A stretch of DNA of 64,000 bases from Chryseobacterium piperi (GTDB taxonomy: Bacteria > Bacteroidota > Bacteroidia > Flavobacteriales > Weeksellaceae): contig NZ_CP023049.2 of assembly GCF_002285635.2 (NCBI RefSeq), forward strand, positions 2,604,001 through 2,668,000, given 5' to 3'. The notes under the pieces were generated by a model. It ran no database searches and was not told the DNA's origin. It saw only the letters and a program-made list of their open reading frames with translations. A program made the position numbers and the translations under genes. This document shows, in pieces, positions 35,783 to 45,279 of this stretch. The first letter of the stretch is position 1; each line of letters starts with the position of its first letter.

Positions 35783-37327
35783 AAGAGGCTGTCTCAAAAG
35801 GACAGTCTCTTTTTAGTATTTCATTGAAAAAAGATTTCGATATTTTGAATAAAAAAAATATCTTGGAAAAAAGAAGATATAAGTCAAAAAAGCAGTCTGT
35901 TTTAGGCTGCTTTTGACATTTTCTTTAGATTGTGGGCAATTGCGAGTATGCCGATTTCTACCTCGACTTTATTTTTTCCCCGAAGCATGAATCGTTTAAA
36001 ATTTTTGTTGTGTTTGAGCTCTGCAAAAACAGGTTCAACATCATGGCATCTTTGTTTTCTGAGTTTGATGCCCTTGCTGGTATTAAGAAGTTTGAAAACC
36101 TTTTCTCTGATTTTTGCCAATTTAGGATTGTTTTGTGAAGTGGTTATTTGTCCCGATTTCTGATCTTTTCTGAAGTAATTATATTTAACATAAGCTTTTA
36201 TTTTCTTAGATTTTAACAAGTTGTAATTTTCTTCTGAGCCATAACCAGCATCAGCAACAAGCTCTTTGGGAGCTTTATGATAGCTTTCTTCAAAACCCAG
36301 TAAATGAGTCGCTAATGTTTTGGTGTCTGTTGGGTTGGGATGAATTGAATAATGTAAAATGAATTGTCTATGGGTAGAAATTTGTAGATTGTAAGCGGGT
36401 TTTAGTTGTCCGTTTCGCATATGATCCTCCTTCATTCGCATAAAAGTAGCGTCTGTATCGGTTTTGGAATAGGAATTTCTATCTTCTAATAATTCTTGCT
36501 GTTTTTTATATTTCTCTAAATTATCTGCCCAGTTTTTCTTAGCATAATTCAGTTTCTGACGAACTTTTGAAGCTACTTTTTTATCTTTCAAAACTTCATT
36601 GATCTTTTCGATGGTTTGAGTTACTTTTTCAGAATCTACTTCTTTAAAATCAATACTTTCTGTATTTTCAAGCTCGTCTTTGGCAACTGTTTCTGCATAG
36701 TTCCAAAGCTCTTCTAATTGCTCTGCAATCCTTTCTTTGTGTTTTTTGACAGCTCTTCCCCAAACAAAAGTATAGCGATTGGCATTGGCTTCTATCTTGG
36801 TGCCATCTACAAAAGTGGTTTTCAGACTTACCAAACCTTCCTTTTCCAAAAGAAGAACAATTTGTGTGAAAATAGCTTTAATCTCACCTTTCAATCGTTC
36901 ACTACGGAACCTGTTTAAGGTGTTATGATCGGGACGGCTCATTGCAGAGAGCCACATAAAATGGATGTTTTCTTTCAAGGCCTGCTCCATTTTGCGGCTT
37001 GAATAGATATTGCTTAAATAGCCATAAATCAAAACTTTCAAAAGCATTTTCGGGTGGTAGCAAGATGTTCCGCCAGGTTTGTAGGTTTTAATTAAGCTTT
37101 TGATATCCAAGCCATCAATAATGTTTGAAACAATTTTCACAGGATGTCGCTCATCAATCAACTCCGATAAATTGGGAGGAAAAAGCAGATTTTCTTTGGG
37201 GGTGTAATCTTTAAAGACTACTTTTGACGTACTTAACACAATGCAAATTAATCAATTTGCAACTATTAGGAAAGCGAAAGCTTTCCTTTTTGCATAAAAA
37301 AGGCTATCTCTTTTGAGACAGCCTCTT
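35783..37327 (-). mobile_element. IS1182-family element, copy 3
   Basis: This third 1,545-bp copy has the same orientation as the others, between the GH92 gene and the convergent dihydroorotase gene. Right-flank sequence after CCTCTT differs from the other copies (CTATTG), which fixes the right edge. No target duplication is apparent. Confidence 0.92.
35902..37239 (-). CDS. IS1182-family DDE transposase, copy 3
   Basis: This intact 445-residue transposase is identical in sequence to copies 1 and 2. Three identical copies within about 20 kb, all in one orientation, imply recent movement and create direct repeats able to recombine. Confidence 0.95.
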   Translation of the reverse strand: MLSTSKVVFKDYTPKENLLFPPNLSELIDERHPVKIVSNIIDGLDIKSLIKTYKPGGTSCYHPKMLLKVLIYGYLSNIYSSRKMEQALKENIHFMWLSAMSRPDHNTLNRFRSERLKGEIKAIFTQIVLLLEKEGLVSLKTTFVDGTKIEANANRYTFVWGRAVKKHKERIAEQLEELWNYAETVAKDELENTESIDFKEVDSEKVTQTIEKINEVLKDKKVASKVRQKLNYAKKNWADNLEKYKKQQELLEDRNSYSKTDTDATFMRMKEDHMRNGQLKPAYNLQISTHRQFILHYSIHPNPTDTKTLATHLLGFEESYHKAPKELVADAGYGSEENYNLLKSKKIKAYVKYNYFRKDQKSGQITTSQNNPKLAKIREKVFKLLNTSKGIKLRKQRCHDVEPVFAELKHNKNFKRFMLRGKNKVEVEIGILAIAHNLKKMSKAA

Positions 37328-37400
37328 CTATTGAGTTACAATTATTGGTCTATGTATGATCTTGTTCTTGCGATTTCACAATTCTAACTTTTTCAGCTAA

Positions 37401-38738
37401 TTACTCCTGAACTTCAAAAAGCAATCGCTCTCCAAATTTTTGTTCCGTAATTTTCCCGTTATCATAAACCAGATTACCATTAACAAATGTATGGGTCACT
37501 TTAGACTGGAAATTTGTTCCTTCTAAAGGACTCCATCCACATTTATATAAAATATTTTCTTTATCAACGGTCCAGCTGTCATTTAAATCAACCAGTACTA
37601 AATCCGCTTTATATCCTTCTCTTACAAAACCTCTTTTTTCTACCCTGAAAAGAATAGCCGGATTGTGACACATTTTTTCAACAATTTTCTCTAAAGAGAT
37701 TTTCCCGTTTTTATAGTTTTCAAGCATTACCGTTAGTGAATGCTGTGCCAAAGGCGCACCAGACGGACACTTGGTATATACATTTTGTTTTTCTTCCCAC
37801 GTATGAGGAGCATGATCTGTGGCAATTACATCAATTCTATCATCTAATAGCGCTTCCCAAAGTCCATCCTTATCTTTTTGCGTTTTCACAGCAGGGTTCC
37901 ATTTGATCAAACCGCCTTTAGTTTCATAATCTTCATTAGTGAAAGTTAAGTGATGTACACAAACTTCTGCTGTTATCTTTTTATCCTTTAAAGGAATATC
38001 ATTTCTGAACAATGCTGTTTCCTTTGCTGTTGAAAGGTGAAAGACATGAAGTCTTGCCCCTGTTTTCTCCGCAAGCTCGATCGCTTTGGAAGAGGACTTA
38101 TAACAAGCTTCCTCACTTCTGATCAGATGATGAAACTTCATAGGAATATCCTCACCATACTCATCAAGATACTTCTGAGTATTGGCTCTGATCGTTGCTT
38201 CGTCTTCACAATGAACGGCGATAAGCATTTTGGTGTTACTAAAAATATTTTCTAAAGTTTCAGGATTATCCACCAACATATTTCCTGTAGAGGAGCCCAA
38301 AAATAATTTAATTCCAGGCACATTTCTCGGATTGGTTTTTAAAACTTCTTCAAGGTTATCGTTTGTCCCTCCCATCATAAAACCATAATTGGCATAAGCT
38401 TTTTGAGAAGCAATCTGATATTTATCAGCTAATAGCTCCTGTGTTACAGCATTCGGAACTGTATTCGGCTGGTCGATAAAACTCGTTATTCCACCGGCTA
38501 TAGCAGATTTTGATTCTGTTTCGATATCACCTTTATGCGTTAATCCAGGTTCACGGAAGTGCACCTGATCATCAATTACTCCCGGAAGTAGAAACTTTCC
38601 AGCAGCATCAATAATCTGATCCGCATCTTCAGATATTCCGGATTGTATTTTAGAGATTATATCATTTTCAATTAAAATATCGCTTTCGAAGGTTTTTCCT
38701 TCATTTACGATTGTTACATTTTTGATAAGGGTCCTCAT
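37401..38738 (-). CDS. pyrC: Dihydroorotase (amidohydrolase superfamily)
   Basis: This enzyme cyclises carbamoyl-aspartate to dihydroorotate in pyrimidine synthesis. The metal-site motif near residues 55-65 reads VIDDQVHFREPG. The first His of the usual HxH pair is Gln (Gln58), a variant I recall from other Bacteroidetes sequences. Other ligands are the carbamylated Lys in GIKLFLGSSTGN, His in VHCEDE, His in HVFHLST and Asp in ATDHAPHTWEEK. 445 residues fits the long class I type. Hydantoinase or allantoinase activity is less likely but not excluded. Confidence 0.85.
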   Translation of the reverse strand: MRTLIKNVTIVNEGKTFESDILIENDIISKIQSGISEDADQIIDAAGKFLLPGVIDDQVHFREPGLTHKGDIETESKSAIAGGITSFIDQPNTVPNAVTQELLADKYQIASQKAYANYGFMMGGTNDNLEEVLKTNPRNVPGIKLFLGSSTGNMLVDNPETLENIFSNTKMLIAVHCEDEATIRANTQKYLDEYGEDIPMKFHHLIRSEEACYKSSSKAIELAEKTGARLHVFHLSTAKETALFRNDIPLKDKKITAEVCVHHLTFTNEDYETKGGLIKWNPAVKTQKDKDGLWEALLDDRIDVIATDHAPHTWEEKQNVYTKCPSGAPLAQHSLTVMLENYKNGKISLEKIVEKMCHNPAILFRVEKRGFVREGYKADLVLVDLNDSWTVDKENILYKCGWSPLEGTNFQSKVTHTFVNGNLVYDNGKITEQKFGERLLFEVQE

Positions 38739-38828
38739 TTACTTTTCTTTAGACTTTAGATTCCTTACAAAATTAAGGTTTATGAATGAATTTTAATATC
38801 CTTGATAAAAAATCAATTTCTAAATATT

Positions 38829-38836
38829 TACATTTG
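38829..38836 (+). promoter_or_regulatory. -7 box TACATTTG before the flippase gene
   Basis: TACATTTG is an exact TAnnTTTG match. Transcription would begin about 38843, after the ATG at 38802, so translation more likely starts at the TTG at 38853. Confidence 0.5.
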
Positions 38837-38852
38837 CAAAAAATTTCGCATT

Positions 38853-40274
38853 TTGAAAAAACTTCTTAACGAAACTATTATCTATGGAATCGGGGCAATA
38901 ATGCCAAGAGTAATCTTGTTTATTCTGAATCCTTTATATATTAATCAGATTGAAAATAAAGACTTTGCTATATTTTCAAATTTATATGCTTTAATATCTT
39001 TCGTTAATATCATGTTATCTTTTGGGTTTGAAACTGCTTTTTTCCGTTTCTCTGCAGAAAAGGATAATGAGAAGAAAACATTCAACACTTCATTCTGGTT
39101 TTTATTTGGTTTATCTACGCTTTTCCTTTTAGGATGTTTATTATTCAGTCAGACTATTGCAGATACGCTGGAATATTCTAGTAACCCTGAATACATTCGC
39201 TGGTTCGCATGGATTGCCTTTTTCGATAATCTTTGTGTTATTCCTTTTGCTTGGTTGCGTTATAATAATAAACCGATAAAATATTCACTGGTTAGAGTTC
39301 TTCAATCATTTTTCCAGACTATTGTAACCGTTGCTTTATTCTTATATATCCCTTTAAGTGTATCTCAGGGGTTTGGTCTAAAAGAAAAAGTATCATTTCC
39401 ATTTTACAGTAATCTGGCAGCTAGTTTATTAGGTTTTATATTATTACTACCCATTGTATTTAAGGTGCAGTTTCAATTCTCCGTCGATCTTTTTAAAAAG
39501 ATGATTAAATATTCATGGCCCATCATGATTGCCGGACTTGCTTTTATGTTTAATGAAAATTTTGACAAGGCCATACAGATATTCTATATTCCTAATGAAG
39601 ATGCCGGAGCCTACGGTGGGTGTTATAAGCTTGCAGTCTTAATGACTCTGTTTGTCACAGCATATAGAATGGGAATAGAGCCTTTCTTCTTTAAGCAGAT
39701 GAGCAATGAAAATGCTAAAAATACATACGCTAAAGTAACAGAATACTTCACTTTTTTTGCATCTACCGTCGCTATGGGAATTATTGCCAATATTTCATGG
39801 TTAAAACAAATTCTTATTCCGAACAGCACTTATTGGATTGCTATTGATATTATTCCAATCATCGTCATTGCCAACCTATGTTTTGGAATCTATTATAATT
39901 TTTCAACCTGGTATAAAGTAATAGACAGAACCAAAGTAGGAACTATCATTTCTTGGCTGGGAGCCGGTATTACCATTGTTCTCAATCTACTGTTCCTTAC
40001 CAAATATGGTTTTATGGTTTCCGCATGGGTTACGTTTATCGCTTATTTTGTCATGATGATCACGTCTTACCTACTAGGACAAAAATATTACCCCATTCCA
40101 TACCGAATTAAGAAAATGACTTTCTTCCTAGGGCTGTTAATGGCTTTTAGCTTTATTATCGTTTATTTCTTCAATTACAATTTTTGGGTTGGAAATATCC
40201 TGTTTCTACTGTATGCAGGAATTCTGATATATACTGAAAAAGACATGTTATTGTCAAGAATCAGAAAAAATTAA
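38853..40274 (+). CDS. Polysaccharide flippase-like membrane protein (Wzx/MATE superfamily)
   Basis: The protein has about 12-14 membrane segments and the polysaccharide-exporter start KKLLNETIIYGIGAIMPRVILFILNPLY. A charged cytoplasmic loop (FRFSAEKDNEKKTFNT) and a C-terminal segment, ISWLGAGITIVLNLLFLTKYGFMVSAW, typical of the polysaccharide-biosynthesis C domain, follow. It probably flips a lipid-linked sugar across the inner membrane. I start it at the TTG at 38853, giving about 473 residues, because an exact -7 box lies downstream of the alternative ATG at 38802. A sugar nucleotidyltransferase follows 140 bp later. Confidence 0.83.
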   Translation: MKKLLNETIIYGIGAIMPRVILFILNPLYINQIENKDFAIFSNLYALISFVNIMLSFGFETAFFRFSAEKDNEKKTFNTSFWFLFGLSTLFLLGCLLFSQTIADTLEYSSNPEYIRWFAWIAFFDNLCVIPFAWLRYNNKPIKYSLVRVLQSFFQTIVTVALFLYIPLSVSQGFGLKEKVSFPFYSNLAASLLGFILLLPIVFKVQFQFSVDLFKKMIKYSWPIMIAGLAFMFNENFDKAIQIFYIPNEDAGAYGGCYKLAVLMTLFVTAYRMGIEPFFFKQMSNENAKNTYAKVTEYFTFFASTVAMGIIANISWLKQILIPNSTYWIAIDIIPIIVIANLCFGIYYNFSTWYKVIDRTKVGTIISWLGAGITIVLNLLFLTKYGFMVSAWVTFIAYFVMMITSYLLGQKYYPIPYRIKKMTFFLGLLMAFSFIIVYFFNYNFWVGNILFLLYAGILIYTEKDMLLSRIRKN

Positions 40275-40414
40275 CATTTGGTCTCTATTTTGATGCTAAA
40301 CAACATTATTAAAAATTAAACATACATTTAAAGAAAATATTCGTTACTATTAAAAATACTTCCTATAGCTATTTTTAAATTGAAAATTAACAACTAAACA
40401 TCCTAATATAATTT

Positions 40415-41431
40415 ATGAAAATTATCGTACCTATGGCTGGACGTGGTTCCAGATTACGCCCACATACATTAACAGTTCCTAAGCCTTTGATTCCTATTGC
40501 AGGAAAGCCTATCGTACAGAGACTTGTAGAAGATATTGCTAAAGTTGCCGGTGAGGAAATTGAAGAAGTAGCTTTTATAATCGGGGATTTTGGCCCGGAG
40601 ATTGAAAAATCTTTGCTTCATATTGCTGAAAAATTAGGCGCAAAAGGGAGCATATATTATCAGAATGATCCCCTTGGGACAGCTCATGCCATTAAATGTG
40701 CTGAAGACTCTATGCAGGGAGATGTAGTGATTGCTTTTGCAGATACATTATTCCGTGCCGATTTTCAATTAGATAAAAATTCTGATGGTGTTATCTGGGT
40801 AAAAAGTGTTGAGGATCCATCGGCATTTGGGGTTGTTAAATTAGATAATTATGGCTTCATTACAGATTTTGTTGAAAAACCACAGACCTTTGTTTCTGAT
40901 TTAGCCATTATTGGTATTTATTACTTTAATAGTGCCGAGAAATTGATGTCAGAAATCAATTACATCATGGATAATGATATAAAAAATGGAGGTGAGTATC
41001 AATTAACAACTGCTTTGGAGAATTTAAGAGCCAAAGGAGCTAAATTCACTCTTGGAAAAGTAAATGACTGGATGGATTGTGGAAATAAAAATGCCACGGT
41101 AGAAACCAACAGCAAGATCCTTGACTATGAAAAAGAAGAGATGTCTCATTATCCTGCTTCAGCCGTAATTGAGAATTCTTTAATTATTCAGCCTTGCTTT
41201 ATTGGTGAAAATGTGAAAATTTCTAATTCAAAAGTTGGTCCCGGAGTATCTTTAGGAAACAATACGGTTATCGTTAATTCAAATATAGAACACTCTCTTA
41301 TCCAAGAGAATACAAAAATAAATCACGGAAATTTATCTAATTCTATGATTGGTAATTCTGCTCAATATTTTGGAGTTGCCAGAGAGATTTCATTAGGTGA
41401 TTATTCTGTTTTAGATTTTTTATCTAAATAA
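40415..41431 (+). CDS. Sugar-phosphate nucleotidyltransferase with left-handed beta-helix tail
   Basis: The N-terminal half begins MKIIVPMAGRGSRLRPHTLTVPKPLIPIAGKPI, the nucleotide-binding signature of the RmlA/GlmU-like family. It contains FADTLF and a metal/sugar site, FVEKPQTFVSDLAIIGIYYF. The C-terminal 100 residues carry hexapeptide-type repeats (IENSLIIQPCFIGENVKISNSKVGPGVSLG...). It makes an NDP-sugar, probably for envelope polysaccharide. Whether the product is dTDP-, UDP- or GDP-linked cannot be determined. 338 residues. Confidence 0.88.
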   Translation: MKIIVPMAGRGSRLRPHTLTVPKPLIPIAGKPIVQRLVEDIAKVAGEEIEEVAFIIGDFGPEIEKSLLHIAEKLGAKGSIYYQNDPLGTAHAIKCAEDSMQGDVVIAFADTLFRADFQLDKNSDGVIWVKSVEDPSAFGVVKLDNYGFITDFVEKPQTFVSDLAIIGIYYFNSAEKLMSEINYIMDNDIKNGGEYQLTTALENLRAKGAKFTLGKVNDWMDCGNKNATVETNSKILDYEKEEMSHYPASAVIENSLIIQPCFIGENVKISNSKVGPGVSLGNNTVIVNSNIEHSLIQENTKINHGNLSNSMIGNSAQYFGVAREISLGDYSVLDFLSK

Positions 41432-41464
41432 CCAGGAATAGGAATTATAAATAAAAAATACATT

Positions 41465-41495
41465 CAAACCACACAAAAAGACTTTGTGTGGTTTG
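41465..41495 (+). other. 13-bp perfect hairpin between nucleotidyltransferase and DUF4292 genes
   Basis: CAAACCACACAAA pairs with TTTGTGTGGTTTG around AAGAC. No T run follows, so it is a weak terminator or an mRNA processing/stability hairpin. TTTG (41492-41495) could also serve as the -33 element of a promoter with TATTATTT about 19 bp on. Confidence 0.5.
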
Positions 41496-41539
41496 GCGTT
41501 AATATTGCAAAGTATTATTTTAATCGAAAAGATAAATAC

Positions 41540-42379
41540 ATGAAAAATTGGATCCCATTACTTTTGTTCCTTCTCGTTTTATCATCTTGTAAAACACGAA
41601 ATATTGCTAAGAATAACAATACTGGCAAAGACAGTACAGTGGTAGAGAACAACAACAATCCAAAAGATGTAAACGAACCTGTAAGAGATAAGTTTTCATT
41701 TTATGAGCATGTATTAATTCCACCCAAATTTGATCAGATTAAAATCAATAGCAAAGTAAATGTAGAAACAGGAAGTTTTGTACCTACTCTTGACGCTACT
41801 ATCTATATTGAAAATAATAAGAAAGTATGGATGAATCTATCCGCCCTTTTCATCAATGTAGCCCGGGGAACAGCTACTCCAGAAGGAGTAAAAGGCTTTG
41901 ACAGAACAAGCAAATCCTATATTGATTCTGACTTCGAATATCTAAACCACTTGTTGAATGTCAATTTCATTGATTATAAATCTTTGGAGAGGATATTATT
42001 GGGAAGAACTTTTGTAAAAGTCAGCGATTCTCAATTTGACCTTACTAAAAATGCTCAGGGATATAAGCTGGTATCATCCGTAAATCAGAAAATCGTTACC
42101 GATGAAAAAACCAGAGAGTATAAAATTTCATTGCAGTATGATGAAAATTATGACTTGCTGAGTGTTCACTTAAAGGATGTTTTGTCTCCTGATGAATTAC
42201 AAATTTCTTATAGCAATTGGGCGGAATATAATGAAATTCGTCTACCAAAAAATGTTAAAATAATTATAAAAGGCACAAAAACAAGCCAGATTTTACTAGA
42301 AAATACGAAATTTGACTTTTCGAAGATGGAAGTGGCCTATTCAGTCCCAGCCAATTATAAGAAAATTGAAATTAAATGA
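41540..42379 (+). CDS. DUF4292 lipoprotein
   Basis: The signal sequence MKNWIPLLLFLLVLSSC ends in a lipobox with Cys17, so this is probably a periplasm-facing lipoprotein. A linker rich in Asn precedes a domain of about 220 residues matching DUF4292. It contains SKVNVETGSFVPTLDATIYIENNKKVWMNLSALF and a repeat of short beta strands, recalling LolA/outer-membrane-sorting folds. I use the ATG at 41540 with the signal peptide rather than the 18-codon upstream extension through a hairpin. It overlaps the EnvC-like gene by four bases, so the two are coexpressed. Confidence 0.87.
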   Translation: MKNWIPLLLFLLVLSSCKTRNIAKNNNTGKDSTVVENNNNPKDVNEPVRDKFSFYEHVLIPPKFDQIKINSKVNVETGSFVPTLDATIYIENNKKVWMNLSALFINVARGTATPEGVKGFDRTSKSYIDSDFEYLNHLLNVNFIDYKSLERILLGRTFVKVSDSQFDLTKNAQGYKLVSSVNQKIVTDEKTREYKISLQYDENYDLLSVHLKDVLSPDELQISYSNWAEYNEIRLPKNVKIIIKGTKTSQILLENTKFDFSKMEVAYSVPANYKKIEIK

Positions 42380-43935
42380 TCAAAAAAATTAGCTTTTTAA
42401 TAGGTATTTTATTGTTTGGATTGCACTATGGGCAACAAAACAAAGAGCAATTACAGAAGCAAAATGCTGAACTTAAAAAACAAATTACCCAAATAAATTC
42501 AGACCTAGCTAAAACAAGAAACGAATCTAAGCTTTCTATAGCATATCTTACCAATATCAATAAAAAACTAGTTTTAAGAGAAAAGGTTTACAGTAATACT
42601 CAAAAGGAGAAAAGATTCATAGAAGATGATATCTATCTTCGTCAGTTGGAAATCAATCGACAGAATAAAGAGCTGGCTGTATTAAGGAAAAACTATGCTG
42701 AAGTTTTAGTAAACGCCTATAAAAATAAAGGAGTACAGAATAAAGTAACCTTTATTCTTTCTGCTAAAAATTTAGGAGAGGCTATTCGAAGAGTTCAATA
42801 TCTGAAACAATATTCCGATTACCAGGATAAAAAAGCAGCTGAAATTACAGATGCTGCTAATCAAATAAAAAAGACCATTGACCAGAGACAAAAATCTGTC
42901 AGAGACAAAGATCAGCTTTTGGTCAATCAACAGAAGGACTTAACGACCATCAATGTTGAGAGAGCCCAAAAGGAGCAGCTTGTTGAAGAGTTCAAGAAAA
43001 ATGAGTCTAAATTAACGGCAGAGCTTAAACAGAAGCAAACACAATCTAAAGCACTTGAAGGCCAGATCAGGGCTATTATTGCTGAAGAGATAAGAATTGC
43101 AAAAGCGGAAGAAGAAGCAAGAAGAAAAGCGGAAGCTGAGAAAATACGTCTGGCTAAAATAGCAGCTGAAAGAGAGAAGGCTAGAATTGAGGCTGAAAAC
43201 AGAGCCAGAGCTGAAGCATTGGAAAGAGAAAGAAAACTCGCCGAAGCTGAAGCGAAAAGAGCGGCAGAATTAGCTGCAAAAAGAGCTGAAGAAGAAAGAA
43301 GACGTACTGAAGAAGCTGCCCGTGCAGAATCTAATGCAAGAGATGAAGCCCGAAAAATAGCAGCTGCAAAAGCTTCTGAAGAGGCTAATGCAAGAGCTAG
43401 AGAGGCTGCTAATAAAGTAACAGCTGCAAAAGCAGCAGAAGCAGCTTTAGAAAAAAGAAAAGACGACGAGAAAAAAGCAGCAGAATCTAAGGCAATGACC
43501 AACTTTGGAGTTTCAACAGCTGCCGGAAATAATTTCGCAGACAATAGAGGTAAACTCGGATTTCCTGTTGATAAAGGTCAGGTTACCCACCGTTTTGGTA
43601 GACATCCACACCCTGTTTTCAAAAATATTGATGAGGAAAATAACGGTATCAAAATTTCGGTACCTCCGGGAACCCGTGCAAAATCTGTATTTCCAGGATC
43701 AGTTTCTTCTGTTTTAGCAAGTACTGACGGAACAAAAACCGTTATTGTAAAACATGGAAGTTACTTTACAATTTACTCAAACCTTGGAAACGTTAATGTT
43801 TCTAAAGGGCAGCAAGTCTCCGCAGGCACTATTGTAGGTACTGTAGGACAGGATTTCGACGGCTCTTATACTCTTGATTTCCAGGTATGGAACGGAAGTA
43901 CGCCAGTTGATCCATTAGGTTGGGTTTCTTATTAA
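42376..43935 (+). CDS. EnvC-like murein hydrolase activator with degenerate LytM/M23 domain
   Basis: A signal peptide is followed by a long coiled coil (about 22-260) and then an Ala/Arg/Glu/Lys-rich helical stretch (about 240-380). The C-terminal LytM domain (about 395-519) begins THRFGRHPHPVF. Two expected zinc ligands are missing: the Asp of GxDI is replaced in NGIKIS, and the final HxH is DFQ in YTLDFQVWNG. It is therefore probably non-catalytic, acting like EnvC to activate amidases during division. It is coupled by ATGA overlap to the DUF4292 lipoprotein gene. Confidence 0.88.
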   Translation: MIKKISFLIGILLFGLHYGQQNKEQLQKQNAELKKQITQINSDLAKTRNESKLSIAYLTNINKKLVLREKVYSNTQKEKRFIEDDIYLRQLEINRQNKELAVLRKNYAEVLVNAYKNKGVQNKVTFILSAKNLGEAIRRVQYLKQYSDYQDKKAAEITDAANQIKKTIDQRQKSVRDKDQLLVNQQKDLTTINVERAQKEQLVEEFKKNESKLTAELKQKQTQSKALEGQIRAIIAEEIRIAKAEEEARRKAEAEKIRLAKIAAEREKARIEAENRARAEALERERKLAEAEAKRAAELAAKRAEEERRRTEEAARAESNARDEARKIAAAKASEEANARAREAANKVTAAKAAEAALEKRKDDEKKAAESKAMTNFGVSTAAGNNFADNRGKLGFPVDKGQVTHRFGRHPHPVFKNIDEENNGIKISVPPGTRAKSVFPGSVSSVLASTDGTKTVIVKHGSYFTIYSNLGNVNVSKGQQVSAGTIVGTVGQDFDGSYTLDFQVWNGSTPVDPLGWVSY

Positions 43936-43951
43936 AAAAAGACTAACTTTG
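43920..43951 (+). promoter_or_regulatory. Promoter candidate of tatA
   Basis: TTG at 43920-43922 and an exact -7 box, TAACTTTG, at 43944-43951 are separated by 21 bp. The box ends 14 bp before the tatA ATG, inside the short gap after the EnvC-like gene. Confidence 0.5.
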
Positions 43952-43965
43952 TAAAAATTTTAGAA

Positions 43966-44175
43966 ATGGAATCATTAACAATACTTGCCTTATCTTGGCA
44001 ACATATCCTTATCGTAGCGATCCTTCTTGTATTACTTTTCGGAGGTAAAAAAATTCCGGAATTAATGAGAGGAGTAGGTTCAGGTATCAAAGAATTTAAA
44101 GATGCAGTAAAAGAAGAAGATAAAAATCCAACGGAAAATAAGACTTCTTCTACAGACAATCCTTCAAGCAACTAA
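43966..44175 (+). CDS. tatA: Sec-independent protein translocase TatA/TatE
   Basis: TatA subunits form the channel component for folded-protein export. The 69-residue protein has one N-terminal membrane helix (about 10-25, [14 protein letters not shown]) followed by the [23 protein letters not shown] hinge and amphipathic helix, and a polar tail. These are all family hallmarks. No TatC is present in this window. It precedes the DUF4254 gene by 16 bp and may be cotranscribed with it. Confidence 0.93.
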   Translation: MESLTILALSWQHILIVAILLVLLFGGKKIPELMRGVGSGIKEFKDAVKEEDKNPTENKTSSTDNPSSN

Positions 44176-44191
44176 AAATTCTTCAGAATTA

Positions 44192-44806
44192 ATGAATTTT
44201 ACTGAGACTGCATGGAAAGTCTTCAATCAATCTATTGAAGACTACCACGTATTTGATGATGTTAATCATCTAATTAATAATCCTTTCGAAAAAGACAGTT
44301 TGGAACGAATTTTGTACGCAAAGAACTGGATTGATACCGTTCAATGGCATTTGGAAGATATTATTAGAGATGAGAACATTGATCCGACTGAGGCTCTTCA
44401 ATTAAAAAGAACCATAGATGCTTCTAATCAGCAAAGAACTGATTTAGTAGAATTTATTGACAGTTGGTTTCTAAATAAGTTTAAAAATATAACTCCTAAA
44501 TCTGATGCAAAGATCAATACAGAAACACCCGCTTGGGCTGTAGACAGATTATCAATACTTGCATTAAAGGTTTATCATATGTCATTAGAAGCGAATAGAG
44601 AATCTGCCTCTGAGGAGCATCGTTTAAATTGCCAGGCAAAATTAGATGTGCTTCTTATACAGAAAGAAGATCTATCAACTTCTATAAATCAGTTGCTTAC
44701 TGATATTGAAAACGGTGATGTTAAGATGAAAGTATACAAACAAATGAAAATGTATAATGATGAAAGTCTTAACCCAATCCTTTATCAAAAGGGGCAACAA
44801 AAATGA
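44192..44806 (+). CDS. DUF4254 family protein
   Basis: This 204-residue helical, cytoplasmic protein matches DUF4254. It has WHLEDIIRDENIDPTEALQLKRTIDASNQQRTDLVE and ETPAWAVDRLSILALKVYHM, both conserved in Bacteroidetes members. Function is unknown; relatives are often near lipopolysaccharide heptosyltransferase genes, which are not seen here. Its stop overlaps the next start by four bases. Confidence 0.85.
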   Translation: MNFTETAWKVFNQSIEDYHVFDDVNHLINNPFEKDSLERILYAKNWIDTVQWHLEDIIRDENIDPTEALQLKRTIDASNQQRTDLVEFIDSWFLNKFKNITPKSDAKINTETPAWAVDRLSILALKVYHMSLEANRESASEEHRLNCQAKLDVLLIQKEDLSTSINQLLTDIENGDVKMKVYKQMKMYNDESLNPILYQKGQQK

Positions 44807-45261
44807 AAAAATTATTTTTTTTTGGAATACTGTTAATATTAACTTCTTCTTGCGCAACGGAAAAATTGAATTTTTCTCCGTTGTCTAATAATTTTTATAG
44901 TGAAGCAAAAGGATCAGATTCTGATAGAGGACTAAAGAAAAGCATAGACATTAATATCAAAGAAAATGTAAATGCTTCTGAAATATCTAATTTAATTTCC
45001 ACCTTTCCTAATTTTAAAAATGTTAGCGTCAATGAAGAAGTCATTTCGTTGAAATACAGCTTACAAAATTATTTGTATGCAATCGACGCCAATAATGTTT
45101 CAGGAAAAAACAGGGCTATTAAAAGCTTTGAAAAGGCCTATAAAAAAATTCAGAAACTCAGACAAAATCTTTCAAAAGATGATGATGAGATACTCAACAG
45201 ATATTTGGTAAGATTAAAGACCAATATTTCTGTAATCGAAGACTCTCTAAGAGGAAATTAA
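44803..45261 (+). CDS. Small lipoprotein of unknown function
   Basis: MKKLFFFGILLILTSSC ends in a lipobox with Cys17. The mature 135 residues are mainly helical and charged, with YKKIQKLRQNLSKDDDEIL near the C-terminus and no recognised domain. It is translationally coupled to the DUF4254 gene (ATGA overlap) and lies 18 bp before ribA. I do not recognise the family. Confidence 0.75.
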   Translation: MKKLFFFGILLILTSSCATEKLNFSPLSNNFYSEAKGSDSDRGLKKSIDINIKENVNASEISNLISTFPNFKNVSVNEEVISLKYSLQNYLYAIDANNVSGKNRAIKSFEKAYKKIQKLRQNLSKDDDEILNRYLVRLKTNISVIEDSLRGN

Positions 45262-45279
45262 AAACTTACTACCTTATTA

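Noticed and set aside
42927..43544. 205-residue open frame on the minus strand inside the EnvC-like gene
   Set aside because: It is an Ala/Ser-rich shadow of the Ala/Arg/Glu-rich coiled-coil coding strand; the plus-strand protein has clear domains.
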